From: Rhodospirillaceae bacterium
GTDB lineage: Bacteria > Pseudomonadota > Alphaproteobacteria > Rhodospirillales > Rhodospirillaceae
Direction: 5' to 3'
DNA: 64,000 bases
Assembly: GCA_947476925.1 (NCBI GenBank)
Contig: CANJSF010000015.1
Coordinates: 1-64,000 of the forward strand
This document shows positions 43,314 through 52,425 of this stretch, piece after piece; within the stretch, counting starts at the first letter, position 1, and each line of letters opens with the position of its first letter. Position numbers and translations under genes: made by a program. The notes beneath the pieces were generated by a model that did no database searches, was not told the origin of the DNA, and was given only the letters and a program-made list of their open reading frames with translations.

Positions 43314-44201
43314 TCACACCGGCGCGCTTTCATCGACAAACAGAAGCATCGCCCCGCAAGCTTGTGCGGGGTGCAGCCACACACTTTTCTCGCCGCCAAT
43401 CTGAAATGGTATGCTGTTATCCGCCAGGAACTTTCGGGTTGCAGTGATATCTTTGACCTTGATGGCAAATGCCACAAAACATGGCGGTGGCGGAGCCTTC
43501 GCGCCTGGGGCGAGTGCCGCAAAACCCGTTGGAGTCATGGCCACGAAGCGTTGGCTTTTGAGGACGATGAAACGACCCATGGGGAATGAACGCACCACGG
43601 CCCCCGGCAGGCGTTCATAGCGCGCAACCGCATCATTGAGGTCGGTCACTAGCGCGCCTACGCCGCGTAAGCCGGTCGCACCATTGGCGTGGCTGGTCAT
43701 CGTAGGAATAAAAACCAACTCGGGGGTTTGGTGTTCCACAACACACACAAAGCCTTCGCGCGCAATCGACTCTGGGACTTGAAACCATTCAAAATCGGCA
43801 ACGCCGCGCACGCCCCCGGCATTTACCTCGCGCGAGGCATGGCGAATGGGAGGCATGACAACGCCGAACTTGGCAAAACCATCCCAGCTTTCCTGCGCAT
43901 TCTCGGCGCGAAGCGCCAAAATGTGCAGCCCCTCATGCCTGGCCAGCCAGGTGTCAAGGTGATTACCCTGGCCGGGGTTGTCGACGGCGGTCAATTCCAA
44001 ATAGGTGTCATCGAAAATCACATGGGCAGAATGCTGGCCCAGCGAGACTGGGTTGCCGTCGGGGTCGGGCTGAGTCAGCGGAACCGGTTCAGTGACCAAG
44101 AAGCCCAGGGCGCGGAAGGTTGCCACCATTTTGTGAATGTCACGGCCAACAATTCCAATGTGGTCAATGGTTGTTTCGCTTGATTGGATACGTGTTGTCA
44201 T
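43314..44201 (-). CDS. VOC family protein (glyoxalase-like domain)
   Basis: This 295-residue protein of the glyoxalase-like (PF13468-type) family has TTIDHIGIVGRDIHKMVATFRALGF with the first-strand His kept, DDTYLELTAVDNPGQGNHLD as the fourth strand with Glu, and a second module ending WLHPAQACGAMLLFVDE. Unlike most VOC genes in this window, it keeps a canonical His/Glu pair in module one, so metal binding is possible. I chose ATG at 44201; the frame from 44237 adds 12 residues. It is divergent from the MFS gene at 44250. Confidence 0.8.
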   Translation of the reverse strand: MTTRIQSSETTIDHIGIVGRDIHKMVATFRALGFLVTEPVPLTQPDPDGNPVSLGQHSAHVIFDDTYLELTAVDNPGQGNHLDTWLARHEGLHILALRAENAQESWDGFAKFGVVMPPIRHASREVNAGGVRGVADFEWFQVPESIAREGFVCVVEHQTPELVFIPTMTSHANGATGLRGVGALVTDLNDAVARYERLPGAVVRSFPMGRFIVLKSQRFVAMTPTGFAALAPGAKAPPPPCFVAFAIKVKDITATRKFLADNSIPFQIGGEKSVWLHPAQACGAMLLFVDESAPV

Positions 44202-44249
44202 GGCCAATTCATGCCAGATTTGTAGTGCAGATGCCACGGGGGACCGTTA

Positions 44250-45587
44250 GTGACAATCAAAGCAAGTAATAAACCAGCCTCGGCGTCAACCGAGGCCTAT
44301 CCGAACGAGCGATATGCCTGGTACGTGGTCGCCGTTTTGGTGCTGGCTTATACCGTCTCCTATGTCGACCGCACCATTCTCACGCTGATGGTCAAACCTA
44401 TCCGCGAGACGTTGGGCATTAGCGACGTACAAATCAGTTTGCTGCACGGCTTGGCCTTTGCGATTTTTTACACGGTTCTGGGCGTTCCGCTGGGCTGGCT
44501 CGCCGACCGCGCCAATCGCACCAAAATCATCATGGCAGGCATTTTTGTCTGGAGCATCATGACCGCGCTGTGCGGTGTATCCCGCTCGTTCGGGCAAATG
44601 TTCTTAGCCCGCGTCGGCGTGGGTGTGGGCGAAGCAGCTTTGTCGCCGGCGGCCTACTCGATGCTCAATGATTACTTCCGCCCCGAACGACGAACGCTGG
44701 CCATCAGTATTTATTCGACCGGCGTCTATATCGGTTCGGGCCTGGCGTTGATTGTCGGCGGCGGAGTGATTGCCATTACGCCTGCGCTCGACTTGCCTAT
44801 CGTTGGCCACCTTGTGCCATGGCAAGTCGTGTTTCTGGCGGTTGGACTCCCAGGCCTTTTGGTGGCGGCGCTGATGGTGACGGTGAAGGAACCCAAACGC
44901 CTCGGCTTGATGAAGGGCGCGCAGCCGACACTCAAAGACACATTGGCGTTTGTGCGCTCTCGGTTTGCCATTTACGGATTTCATTTTTTTGGCTTTTCCA
45001 TGCTGACAATGTTGTGGAGCGGCTGTGCTGCTTGGATCCCGACTCATTTCGCCCGTACGTTCGGTTGGACCGCGACCGAGATTGGTCCAACTTTTGGCAC
45101 GGCGGTTGCAATTTTTGGCACCGTTGGCCTGACATTGGGTGGCGCGTTCGCCGAAAGACTAAAAGCGAAAGGCTACACCGACGGCAATATTCGCGCAGGT
45201 ATTGTATCGGCGCTTGGACTCCTGCCACTTGGCGTATTGGCGCCGCTCATGCCTTCAGCTGAGTTGTCGATGGCGGCTTATGCGGTGTTTGTGTTCTTCT
45301 CAAGTTTGCCGTTTGGCGCTGCGGCGGCTGCGTTGCAAGAGATCACTCCGAACCAAATGCGAGGCCAAGTCTCGGCCCTCTACTTGTTCGTTATCAATCT
45401 CACCGGTATTGGCATCGGCCCAACAATCGTTGCGTCAATCACGCAATATGGCTTTGGCGATGACGCAGCCTTGAAGTATGCATTGTCTATCACGGCTGGG
45501 GTTGCTGCTGTGCTCGCGGCCATCTTGCTCACATTGTGCTTGAAACCCTACCGCGAGAGTGTTGCCCGTGCCAAAGAGTGGGCCTAA
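44250..45587 (+). CDS. MFS transporter (spinster/ACS-like)
   Basis: This 445-residue, twelve-helix permease starts at GTG. YVDRTILTLMVKPIRETLGISDVQISLLHGLAFAIFY and GWLADRANRTKIIMAGIFVWS (motif A) match the Spns-like/organic-anion MFS group common next to aromatic or organic-acid catabolic genes. It opens a plus-strand run with an exported NTF2-like protein, OsmC and crotonase. The substrate is probably an organic anion; the direction of transport is unknown. Confidence 0.87.
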   Translation: MTIKASNKPASASTEAYPNERYAWYVVAVLVLAYTVSYVDRTILTLMVKPIRETLGISDVQISLLHGLAFAIFYTVLGVPLGWLADRANRTKIIMAGIFVWSIMTALCGVSRSFGQMFLARVGVGVGEAALSPAAYSMLNDYFRPERRTLAISIYSTGVYIGSGLALIVGGGVIAITPALDLPIVGHLVPWQVVFLAVGLPGLLVAALMVTVKEPKRLGLMKGAQPTLKDTLAFVRSRFAIYGFHFFGFSMLTMLWSGCAAWIPTHFARTFGWTATEIGPTFGTAVAIFGTVGLTLGGAFAERLKAKGYTDGNIRAGIVSALGLLPLGVLAPLMPSAELSMAAYAVFVFFSSLPFGAAAAALQEITPNQMRGQVSALYLFVINLTGIGIGPTIVASITQYGFGDDAALKYALSITAGVAAVLAAILLTLCLKPYRESVARAKEWA

Positions 45588-45608
45588 CCAAGGCGAGGAG
45601 AACTTAGC

Positions 45609-46139
45609 ATGATCATTCGCAGTGTATTGACCGCCGCCTGTTGCATGTTCATTGGAACGAGTGCCATGGCCGTCGAGCGTCGGGGAGGCACGGAAGCCGA
45701 CTACGTCGAGATTCAGAAGTTTCATGATCGTAGCCTCGAAAAATACAACGCGGGCGACGTTGCCGGATCAATCGACGACTATCTGCCGCGACTGCGCGCG
45801 TTGCAGCTCAAATCCGTGAAGATCAAAAATCGCGACGATTTGCAGGCAGACATGCAACAAAGCTTCGCGGTCAATCGTCCCAGAATTGTCGCCGAGATCG
45901 AGGAAATGGAAGTTAATGGCAGCGGTGTGGGAGCTTGGGCTTACATTGTATGCCGCTATGCCTTTGTGTCAGTGCCCAAGGATAAAAGTAAGCCGCCGTC
46001 GCAAGCCAGCGATGGCCGATACACGGCGCTTTTGCAAAAAACTGAAGCAGGATGGAAAGTCTTGCTTGATATCGATAATGGGGCCGCAGGCGCCGCGCCA
46101 GACCTTATCGCGAAGATCAAGAAGGACATTGGTCAATAA
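45609..46139 (+). CDS. Exported SnoaL/NTF2-like (DUF4440-type) protein
   Basis: This 176-residue protein has a Sec signal (VLTAACCMFIGTSAMA) and an NTF2-like fold: EIQKFHDRSLEKYNAGDVAGSIDDYLPRL, a strand pair around YIVCRYAFVSV, and GRYTALLQKTEAGWKVLLDIDNG near the end. Such folds serve as isomerases, cyclases or binding modules. It sits 21 nt after the MFS gene with a strong GAGGAGA ribosome site and 12 nt before the OsmC gene. Confidence 0.75.
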   Translation: MIIRSVLTAACCMFIGTSAMAVERRGGTEADYVEIQKFHDRSLEKYNAGDVAGSIDDYLPRLRALQLKSVKIKNRDDLQADMQQSFAVNRPRIVAEIEEMEVNGSGVGAWAYIVCRYAFVSVPKDKSKPPSQASDGRYTALLQKTEAGWKVLLDIDNGAAGAAPDLIAKIKKDIGQ

Positions 46140-46151
46140 CGGAGAAGTGCC

Positions 46152-46754
46152 ATGAAAGAAAATGTGAAATACCCTGGGTACATCGGAGTCTCCGATGTCA
46201 GTACACAGTCGTTTGAGCAAATGCGGGTCGAAGCGTTTTTTGAGGGCCAGCCCTCACTAATGTTTGACGAGCCGGAAGGTTTTGACATCGGCGATCCGCC
46301 GGAACTGCAAGGCCGCTCGCGTGGCTGGTCGCCGGTTCACGCTCAGTTGGCTGCATTGGCTGGGTGCACGTCGATCACCTGTGCGGTGGTCGCACGCGAC
46401 ATGAAGTTCAAATACAAAACCATGCGTACCAAGATTAGATCGCTGATTGATATCAGGGGGTTTTTCTTTGATCTGCATTTGCAGCCACAGTATGAGCAGA
46501 TCAACTTTGACCTGGTGTTCGATACCAAGGAATCGCCAGCGCGTATGAAGGCATTTGCCAAAGAGGTCGATCGCCGCTGCCCGCAAATTGGCTTATTCCA
46601 TAAAGCAAAAATGCCGCTGGTGATGAGTTGGTATCGCATGGGAGAAGCAAAACCAGCGCACGAAGACAAATTCGATTTGCCCAAAGGCGCGACACCGGAA
46701 GAAAAACTGATCGCCCAGGAAAAAGCGGCCGCTAAATCCAAAAAGAAGAAGTAA
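46152..46754 (+). CDS. OsmC family peroxiredoxin-like protein
   Basis: This 200-residue protein has the OsmC/YhfA fold: GWSPVHAQLAALAGCTSITCAVVARDM contains the peroxidatic-type Cys72 (with Cys77 close by), and the second Cys lies in VDRRCPQIGLFHKA. OsmC proteins reduce organic hydroperoxides using lipoyl or thiol donors. The C-terminus ends in a Lys/Ala-rich tail. It is 11 nt upstream of the crotonase gene. Confidence 0.85.
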   Translation: MKENVKYPGYIGVSDVSTQSFEQMRVEAFFEGQPSLMFDEPEGFDIGDPPELQGRSRGWSPVHAQLAALAGCTSITCAVVARDMKFKYKTMRTKIRSLIDIRGFFFDLHLQPQYEQINFDLVFDTKESPARMKAFAKEVDRRCPQIGLFHKAKMPLVMSWYRMGEAKPAHEDKFDLPKGATPEEKLIAQEKAAAKSKKKK

Positions 46755-46765
46755 CGCGCATCGCT

Positions 46766-47545
46766 ATGACCAAGCCAACCGTATATCTTGATCAAGTAGG
46801 CGCTATCGGGACGATTCGTCTCAATCGTCCTGAAAAGCGTAATGCATTGTCTGTGGCCATGTGGCAGCAGTTGATGGATGCTGTTGAACAGGCAGATGCC
46901 GATCCCTCGATCAAAGTCGTTGTCGTCACAGGCGAGGGCCACGCCTTTGCCGCGGGCGCGGACATCGATGAATTCAGGCAAGTCTTTACCGATCCCAAAG
47001 CGGCTGAGGTGGTGGCTGAAATCACTTACCGGGCGCAAAAGCGCCTGCATCGCAATGCCAAGCCGACGATAGCCAAAATTCGCGGCGCGTGTGTAGGCGG
47101 TGGTTGTGGTGTCGCGCTGTGTTGCGACCTACGCTTTGCCGACGCCTCCGCAAAAATGGGCATCACGCCGGGCAAATTGGGTTTGATTTATACGTTGGCC
47201 GATACGAAGCGTTTGATCGATGCCGTTGGCCCAGCGAAGGCCAAGGATATTCTGTATACGGGGCGCATCCTCACCGCTGATGAAGCATTGGCTATTGGGC
47301 TGGTTGACCGCCTGGTTGCGCCGGCCGATCTCGACCAAGCTGTTGACGACTATGCGGCCGAAATTTGCGCCGCCTCGCAATTTTCAGCCAAGGGCACGAA
47401 GAACATTATTCAGCAGATACTCGATGGCGCAGCAGATGATACGTCTGCGACACGCCAGCTTTTTCTTGAAGCGTTTACTGGCCCTGACTTCAAAGAAGGG
47501 TTCACTGCGTTTTCAGAAAAGCGTAAACCCCGGTTTACGGCGTAA
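46766..47545 (+). CDS. Enoyl-CoA hydratase/isomerase family protein
   Basis: This 259-residue crotonase-fold protein has the oxyanion-hole motif GEGHAFAAGADIDEF and IRGACVGGGCGVALCCDLRFADASAKMGITPGKLGL. The two positions that hold the catalytic Glu pair in enoyl-CoA hydratase read Gly (TPGK) and Asp (AKDIL), so an isomerase or other acyl-CoA activity is as likely as hydration. The gene lies in the MFS-NTF2-OsmC run. Confidence 0.87.
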   Translation: MTKPTVYLDQVGAIGTIRLNRPEKRNALSVAMWQQLMDAVEQADADPSIKVVVVTGEGHAFAAGADIDEFRQVFTDPKAAEVVAEITYRAQKRLHRNAKPTIAKIRGACVGGGCGVALCCDLRFADASAKMGITPGKLGLIYTLADTKRLIDAVGPAKAKDILYTGRILTADEALAIGLVDRLVAPADLDQAVDDYAAEICAASQFSAKGTKNIIQQILDGAADDTSATRQLFLEAFTGPDFKEGFTAFSEKRKPRFTA

Positions 47546-47568
47546 GGGTCTTCGCGTAATTTGCCGTC

Positions 47569-47952
47569 ATGCCTGATGCGACCTTCAAAGATTTTGTCAT
47601 CGATCAGCTCCGCACTTTCGGCGGGGCCGGCGCGCGCGCCATGTTTGGCGGCTTTGGAATCTACAAAGGCGGCGTGATGTTTGGTTTGATCGCCACAGAT
47701 GAACTGTACTTCAAAGTCGACGACACCAACCGGCCAGACTTTGAAGCGCGCAAGTCCAAGCCGTTTGTTTACGAGGGCAAGGGCAAGCCTATTAGCATGT
47801 CGTACTGGCGCGTGCCTGATGACGTGCTGGAAGACCCTGACCAGCTCAAAGAGTGGGCCATGAAGGCCTTCGATGTGGCGTTGAAGAATCGCAAAACGCC
47901 AAAAGCACAGCCCCGGAGGCGCTTTCACGCAGCGCGCAGTACACGCCGCTAA
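47569..47952 (+). CDS. TfoX N-terminal domain protein
   Basis: This 127-residue protein consists of a TfoX_N domain (FKDFVIDQLRTFGGAGARAMFGGFGIYKGGVMFGLIATDELYFKVDD, then MSYWRVPDDVLED) and a basic tail (PRRRFHAARSTRR). TfoX (Sxy) proteins are linked to competence control in gammaproteobacteria. Stand-alone N-domains are common in alphaproteobacteria with no proven role. It ends a plus-strand run. Confidence 0.88.
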   Translation: MPDATFKDFVIDQLRTFGGAGARAMFGGFGIYKGGVMFGLIATDELYFKVDDTNRPDFEARKSKPFVYEGKGKPISMSYWRVPDDVLEDPDQLKEWAMKAFDVALKNRKTPKAQPRRRFHAARSTRR

Positions 47953-48011
47953 GCTGTTTGTTTGGGCATGGCGTTATCGGAGAACAAACCTCCACTTTTT
48001 CGGGCCAAGCA

Positions 48012-49070
48012 CTAGCTCCTCCAATTCACCCATTCGCCGTGGTGATGTGCGCTTGCCAAAAATTCAGGCGTGCCTCTCGGCCATATCGTGAGCGTCAGAT
48101 TTGGGAACGAACGTAAGTCAGGCGCTTCCATCGCGAGCCATGCCAATGGTGCGTCGGCTGTCGCCCGTGTGCCCGCCATCTCCATCACGGCCTGGAAATG
48201 CGTTTCGGATGCCGGTGATAGATATTGTCGAAAAATAGAATGAAAGACCACGGTGGCTTGCCCCATTGGCAAATCTTGTAATTCTAACTCTAACCAATCG
48301 GCAGCATCGGCCTGGTCCAGTCGAAACGGCGTTTGCCGCGCAATTTTGCACGCGGCGCGCAAGCGTTCTACCCGGTGCACCTGATCAGTCCACACATAAG
48401 ACTCTAGCCGCGCGCTATCATCGCGGTTCTTAATATCGATGGGGTCGCGATCACAGGCCGCGCGACTGGCAATTGTGATCGGCGTGTCGAAGGATGGCGC
48501 AGGCCCTTCCCATTTCGGACGTAAAACTAACTCTGCAGTTGAATCACCCCATGTGAACTTTTCCGTCTCAATTTTGAACTTGTCCCACATCAGGTTCAAA
48601 CCGGCACTGGCACCTATCTCCAATAACCGCAGAGGTTTGCCAATACGTTTAGCGACCTCCAAAAAGCCACCCAGCAACACAGCAGATCGCCCTACCTCAT
48701 TGGTTTGTGGCGGGCGCTTGCAATAACCCAGAATAAACTCCCGATGCGTTGCAATGGCCGGGCGTGCCGCAAGCCATGCTTTCTCTGGGGAATGCGTGCC
48801 GCCTGCAGATGGGAAGACGGCAGCCAGTTGCGGCGCCTTGCCATCGAGCACCAATCGGTGCAAGGCCCCAAGAATGCGCAGCGACAGATAACCCTCTGCA
48901 TTGCCATCCCATTGCGTCAGGATATCGCAAATTGGCCCGCCAGAGCGCGTGTCCTCGATACAACCATCAAGAATGGCCACGTATGTCTGCGCGCCCGCGC
49001 TGGCGCAATATCTACGCTGTGCCGCAAACATCTCTACGGCGCGCTCAATCTCGGGCGGTGACAGCTTCAT
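48012..49070 (-). CDS. DUF2332 domain protein
   Basis: This 352-residue cytoplasmic protein matches the DUF2332 family: FILGYCKRPPQTNEVGRSAVLLGGFL, then RIGKPLRLLEIGASAGLNLMWDKF, a methyltransferase-like nucleotide loop with LLEIGASAGLN, and later FHSIFRQYLSP. The loop suggests a Rossmann fold that might bind SAM or a nucleotide. No function is established that I know of. It is convergent with the TfoX-N gene. Confidence 0.82.
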   Translation of the reverse strand: MKLSPPEIERAVEMFAAQRRYCASAGAQTYVAILDGCIEDTRSGGPICDILTQWDGNAEGYLSLRILGALHRLVLDGKAPQLAAVFPSAGGTHSPEKAWLAARPAIATHREFILGYCKRPPQTNEVGRSAVLLGGFLEVAKRIGKPLRLLEIGASAGLNLMWDKFKIETEKFTWGDSTAELVLRPKWEGPAPSFDTPITIASRAACDRDPIDIKNRDDSARLESYVWTDQVHRVERLRAACKIARQTPFRLDQADAADWLELELQDLPMGQATVVFHSIFRQYLSPASETHFQAVMEMAGTRATADAPLAWLAMEAPDLRSFPNLTLTIWPRGTPEFLASAHHHGEWVNWRS

Positions 49071-49152
49071 GGCGGCGTTTCTATCGCCGCCGCATGTTGC
49101 GTAACAACCGATTTGTTCCGGGGTTTATGATCGCTGCTGACGATGGAGCCGC

Positions 49153-49668
49153 TTAATTCTTCGGCGCGTCAACTTGATAGGCCAGAACCAAATGACCATC
49201 GGGGTCGAGCATCGACAGTTCGTGGCCCTTTTGGCCATCGCTGGTCGTCAATTCGACGAAGTCGATAATACGTATGCCCGCCGCTTTGGCCTGGGCGCGA
49301 ATCTCGTCGATGCGCGTCACGCGAAACACAATGCCGTGGTCATATGGTGCATTGGGGTCTTTGCCCTTATAGCCTTTGACCTCGAATAATCCGACTGCGC
49401 GAATTTGATCGGGGCCCAGATTGAATTTCACCGATCGCGTCATGCCGCCCTTCGGCACATTGAACACTTTTTCATCGTGGGGGTCGGATTTCATCATTTT
49501 GTCGGACTCGACCGTGAGCTGCAAAATGTCGCGGTAAAGTTTCAGTGAATTTTCCATATTGCTGACAACAATCGGCACGCGTTTAAGTGCAATCGACTCA
49601 GCAGCGATGGCCGGTGCCGTGCTCAACAGCGCGACGAGGGTGAAAAATCCAATGCGTTTCATCATCAT
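49153..49668 (-). CDS. Exported single-domain VOC protein
   Basis: This 171-residue protein has a Sec signal (KRIGFFTLVALLSTAPAIA) and one VOC domain in two halves: LKRVPIVVSNMENSLKLYRDILQL and DHGIVFRVTRIDEIRAQAKAAGIRI, ending MLDPDGHLVLAYQ. The first-strand His is replaced (RVPIVV) and the final Glu is Ala, so no standard metal site remains. It is 12 nt from the next exported VOC gene and near a TRAP receptor, suggesting a periplasmic binding or accessory role. Confidence 0.78.
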   Translation of the reverse strand: MMMKRIGFFTLVALLSTAPAIAAESIALKRVPIVVSNMENSLKLYRDILQLTVESDKMMKSDPHDEKVFNVPKGGMTRSVKFNLGPDQIRAVGLFEVKGYKGKDPNAPYDHGIVFRVTRIDEIRAQAKAAGIRIIDFVELTTSDGQKGHELSMLDPDGHLVLAYQVDAPKN

Positions 49669-49680
49669 CTTCTGCGGCCT

Positions 49681-50244
49681 TTACTTCTTCGCCTCGGCCG
49701 GTAACGGCTCGGTGCGCAGCACTTGGCTCATTTCAATTACCCAGCCGTCGGGATCGCGGAAAAACATGTTTTTAACAGTTTTGATCGAATCCGCGCTGCG
49801 GGTCATGGCCTCTCTCGGTGTTTGCAGCATGGTCGTGCCGAGGGCTTGGAGATTTTTATAAACACCATCCAGGTCGTCAGTCTCGAGCATCAACACCGCG
49901 TCGCCGATGCCATAGCCCGCCGTCGCGTTCCGCGTGCGCTTTAATGCCGGCTTGTCGTACTGGAGCAAACCGATCATCGCGATCCAGGGGTCGCGACCGG
50001 CCATTATCGTTAAGTTCGATTGCCCTGGCTTCCCGTCGACGGGGAACGACGTCGGTTTGTTGGGGTCGCGCGCCCCACCGGTTTCCAACCAAATCTTGAA
50101 GCCGATTTTTTCGTAGAAAGAGACCGAAGCCTTGGTATCACTGACCAGCAGAGTCGTGCGCCGTACGACCGAAGTAATGGCTTGGGCAGATGTGGCGGTT
50201 AAGCCGATCAACAAGCTAGTCGCAATGGCAATGACGATACGCAT
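49681..50244 (-). CDS. Exported VOC protein (RTT type)
   Basis: This 187-residue protein has a Sec signal (VIAIATSLLIGLTATSAQA) and one VOC domain: VVRRTTLLVSDTKASVSFYEKIGF, later DAVLMLETDDLDGVYKNLQALG and FRDPDGWVIEMSQVL. The RTT start matches the two double-VOC proteins at 25969 and 26925, so they are probably one subfamily. It is followed by the exported VOC gene at 49153 and preceded by the TRAP receptor at 50278, all on one strand. Confidence 0.8.
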   Translation of the reverse strand: MRIVIAIATSLLIGLTATSAQAITSVVRRTTLLVSDTKASVSFYEKIGFKIWLETGGARDPNKPTSFPVDGKPGQSNLTIMAGRDPWIAMIGLLQYDKPALKRTRNATAGYGIGDAVLMLETDDLDGVYKNLQALGTTMLQTPREAMTRSADSIKTVKNMFFRDPDGWVIEMSQVLRTEPLPAEAKK

Positions 50245-50277
50245 GTCTATCTCCCCAGTGTGCTTGAAGCGAAGTGG

Positions 50278-51282
50278 CTACTTTTTATTTTGCGCAGCGT
50301 AGGCCTTTTTGCCTTCCTGAGCGAGGTCCCACACTTTTTGAGCATTGCCGCCAATCTTATCAATCAGTTGCTTGGTCACGATACTTGTAGCTTCGCGCCA
50401 ACGCCCACGTTGCTCGGGCGTGATTGTGTGAATTGTAAAGCCCTTCTGCGATGACTGCGCCAAGTAGCCTGCCACTTCGTCACGTGTCCATTGACGTGAC
50501 TGGCTCATCGGAATCCACGATTCGGTCATGACTTTGCGTTGGTCGGCGGGCAGGCTATCAAGCCAACTCTGGCGCAACACAATGATCGACGTGGCAAAGC
50601 TGTGATCGGTCATCGTAATGTTTTTGGCTTCGCCAGCGATACCGGTTGTCAAATACATCGTCGCGCCGGTTTCGCCTGATTCGATCAATCCCGTTTGTAG
50701 AGATGACACAACTTCGGTGAAGGCCATCGGGATTACGTCAGCCTTCAAAGCTTGTGCAAACATCTGCGATGCATCGCTAGATGACACGCGGAAGCGTTTG
50801 GATTTGGCGTCCTCAGGCACAATGATTGGCGTTTTGGACCACACTTGGCTGAAGCCAATTTCGTCCCAATTCATGAAGTAGATATCTTTCTCTGCAAACA
50901 TCTTGCGGAAGGCCGGATACAAGTAGTTATCCATCACAAAGTCGGCCTCAGCGTAGTTGTCAAACAGGTAAGGCGTATAAAGTATGGCCAATTCCGGCAC
51001 GACGGTTGTCGACACCGCGCCCGACCAGTTGGCGATGTTCACCCGGCCGCGACGAATGCCAGCCACTAAATTTTCCTCTGAACCTAGCTCGCCGTAGATC
51101 AGCATTTTCATTGTAATCTTGCCACCCGACGATTTCTCGACGTTGTCGCGATATGTCAGCCACTTTTGATCGCCCCGTGTATTGCGCACTCCAGTGCCTC
51201 CTGCAGTCACTTCCAGGGCCTGGGCTACAGTCGCACTGCTAACAAGCAGTGCCATCGCTATAATTAAGCCGCGAATCGTCAT
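50278..51282 (-). CDS. TRAP transporter solute-binding protein (DctP family)
   Basis: This 334-residue receptor has a Sec signal (RGLIIAMALLVSSATVAQA). It keeps the DctP elements SKRFRVSSSDASQMFAQALKADVIPM with the ligand-binding Arg and VVSSLQTGLIESGETGATMYL. The DctQ and DctM membrane subunits are not in the window. It resembles the receptor at 30827 in size and layout but is clearly diverged. I chose ATG at 51282; the frame from 51327 would add 15 residues without a role. Two exported VOC genes follow. Confidence 0.88.
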   Translation of the reverse strand: MTIRGLIIAMALLVSSATVAQALEVTAGGTGVRNTRGDQKWLTYRDNVEKSSGGKITMKMLIYGELGSEENLVAGIRRGRVNIANWSGAVSTTVVPELAILYTPYLFDNYAEADFVMDNYLYPAFRKMFAEKDIYFMNWDEIGFSQVWSKTPIIVPEDAKSKRFRVSSSDASQMFAQALKADVIPMAFTEVVSSLQTGLIESGETGATMYLTTGIAGEAKNITMTDHSFATSIIVLRQSWLDSLPADQRKVMTESWIPMSQSRQWTRDEVAGYLAQSSQKGFTIHTITPEQRGRWREATSIVTKQLIDKIGGNAQKVWDLAQEGKKAYAAQNKK

Positions 51283-51305
51283 CGTTCTCTGTTCTCCAAA
51301 AATGC

Positions 51306-52343
51306 TTAAGCTTGTAGGGCGGTCCAAGCATAGCCGTCTGGGGCCGTAAACGAAAAGGCCGCAGTGCCAAATTCATCAGGAAGAATCTCGGTTATCGCTG
51401 TTGCTCCACCATGTTTCGGGTACGCCATAACGGCCGCGCGCGTGGCTTGCAAATCACGCATGCGCACGGTGTAGAGGCTATAGCCTAACTGTCCTGGCCG
51501 CGACTGTGGACGCATGTCAGGTTGAGGTCGGGCGTTCTGGATTAGGAATGCTCGCAGTCGCCCTGGTAGTTGAGTGTCCAGTGTGTCGCCGCTGGCGGGG
51601 TCTTCGAGATCGCATTCAGTAAAGTGCTCGCCCGCGGATAACTCAAAAAAATCTGACGGCGTGTACCCAGGCTCGCAATCGATGTGAACTTTTTTGCCCG
51701 GCTTAAAGCCAAGCACCTCGGTGTAAAAATCGAAAATGCTGAAGTCATCGCCAGTCACCACCAAGCCCATATGGCAGCCCTCGCTTGTTTGCAAAAGGCT
51801 GTCTTTCGCTACAGTGCCGTAACGGGTCATTGTCACACCAAAGCGCTGCATAGCCACAACCCGCGCTGTCGGGAATGTCATTTGGAAATTGTGCGAAGCC
51901 CGAACAGGTTCAACAAACGGCTTTTGTTCAAAGCCGCGAGCGGGTGAACGGACATTTATCAACGGTCCGTTGAGCTTGATATCGTGACCAAGTTGGCGTG
52001 CTGTTTCGCCGTGGTTGAACACAGTTATGATGTCATCAGTGCGATGAACCGACCATCGCGAGCCGGTCGACCGCAGGGGCGCGTGACCCAAGCCTGGACC
52101 CAGCGGCGTTTGCCAATGAAAAAGCCGGATCAGACCGTGGATCGCCGATTGATGAACCAGGCGAACGCTCGTGAGGTTTGACGCCACGCCATATAGTTGT
52201 TGGGCCTGCTCGGCGGCCAGGCTGCCGCGTGAAGCCACGGTGTAACCCCAGGAACGCCAGAAGGCGCACGGGGCCTCTAGATCGGTAACGCCGACCCCAA
52301 TTTCATGGATACCCCCAACTAAACCCGACTTAACGCTGGTCAT
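51306..52343 (-). CDS. Two-domain VOC protein (cytoplasmic)
   Basis: This 345-residue protein has two VOC modules: GGIHEIGVGVTDLEAPCAFWRSWGYTVAS, which keeps a first-strand His, and a second from CHMGLVVTGDDFSIFDFYTEVLGF to FSFTAPDGYAWTAL. It has no signal peptide. It begins a minus-strand run with the TRAP receptor and two exported VOC genes, so the receptor may import a ligand that the VOC proteins bind or modify. Confidence 0.78.
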   Translation of the reverse strand: MTSVKSGLVGGIHEIGVGVTDLEAPCAFWRSWGYTVASRGSLAAEQAQQLYGVASNLTSVRLVHQSAIHGLIRLFHWQTPLGPGLGHAPLRSTGSRWSVHRTDDIITVFNHGETARQLGHDIKLNGPLINVRSPARGFEQKPFVEPVRASHNFQMTFPTARVVAMQRFGVTMTRYGTVAKDSLLQTSEGCHMGLVVTGDDFSIFDFYTEVLGFKPGKKVHIDCEPGYTPSDFFELSAGEHFTECDLEDPASGDTLDTQLPGRLRAFLIQNARPQPDMRPQSRPGQLGYSLYTVRMRDLQATRAAVMAYPKHGGATAITEILPDEFGTAAFSFTAPDGYAWTALQA

Positions 52344-52425
52344 TGGCCCAGGCCCCGGTTAAACGACAAGTCGTGTTTCACAGGCCCAGCGCGCAAACGC
52401 AAGGGGCCATGATAAAAGGCTGGCT

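Noticed and set aside
46343-47050. 235-codon minus-strand frame spanning OsmC and crotonase genes
   Set aside because: Crosses two well-supported genes on the other strand.
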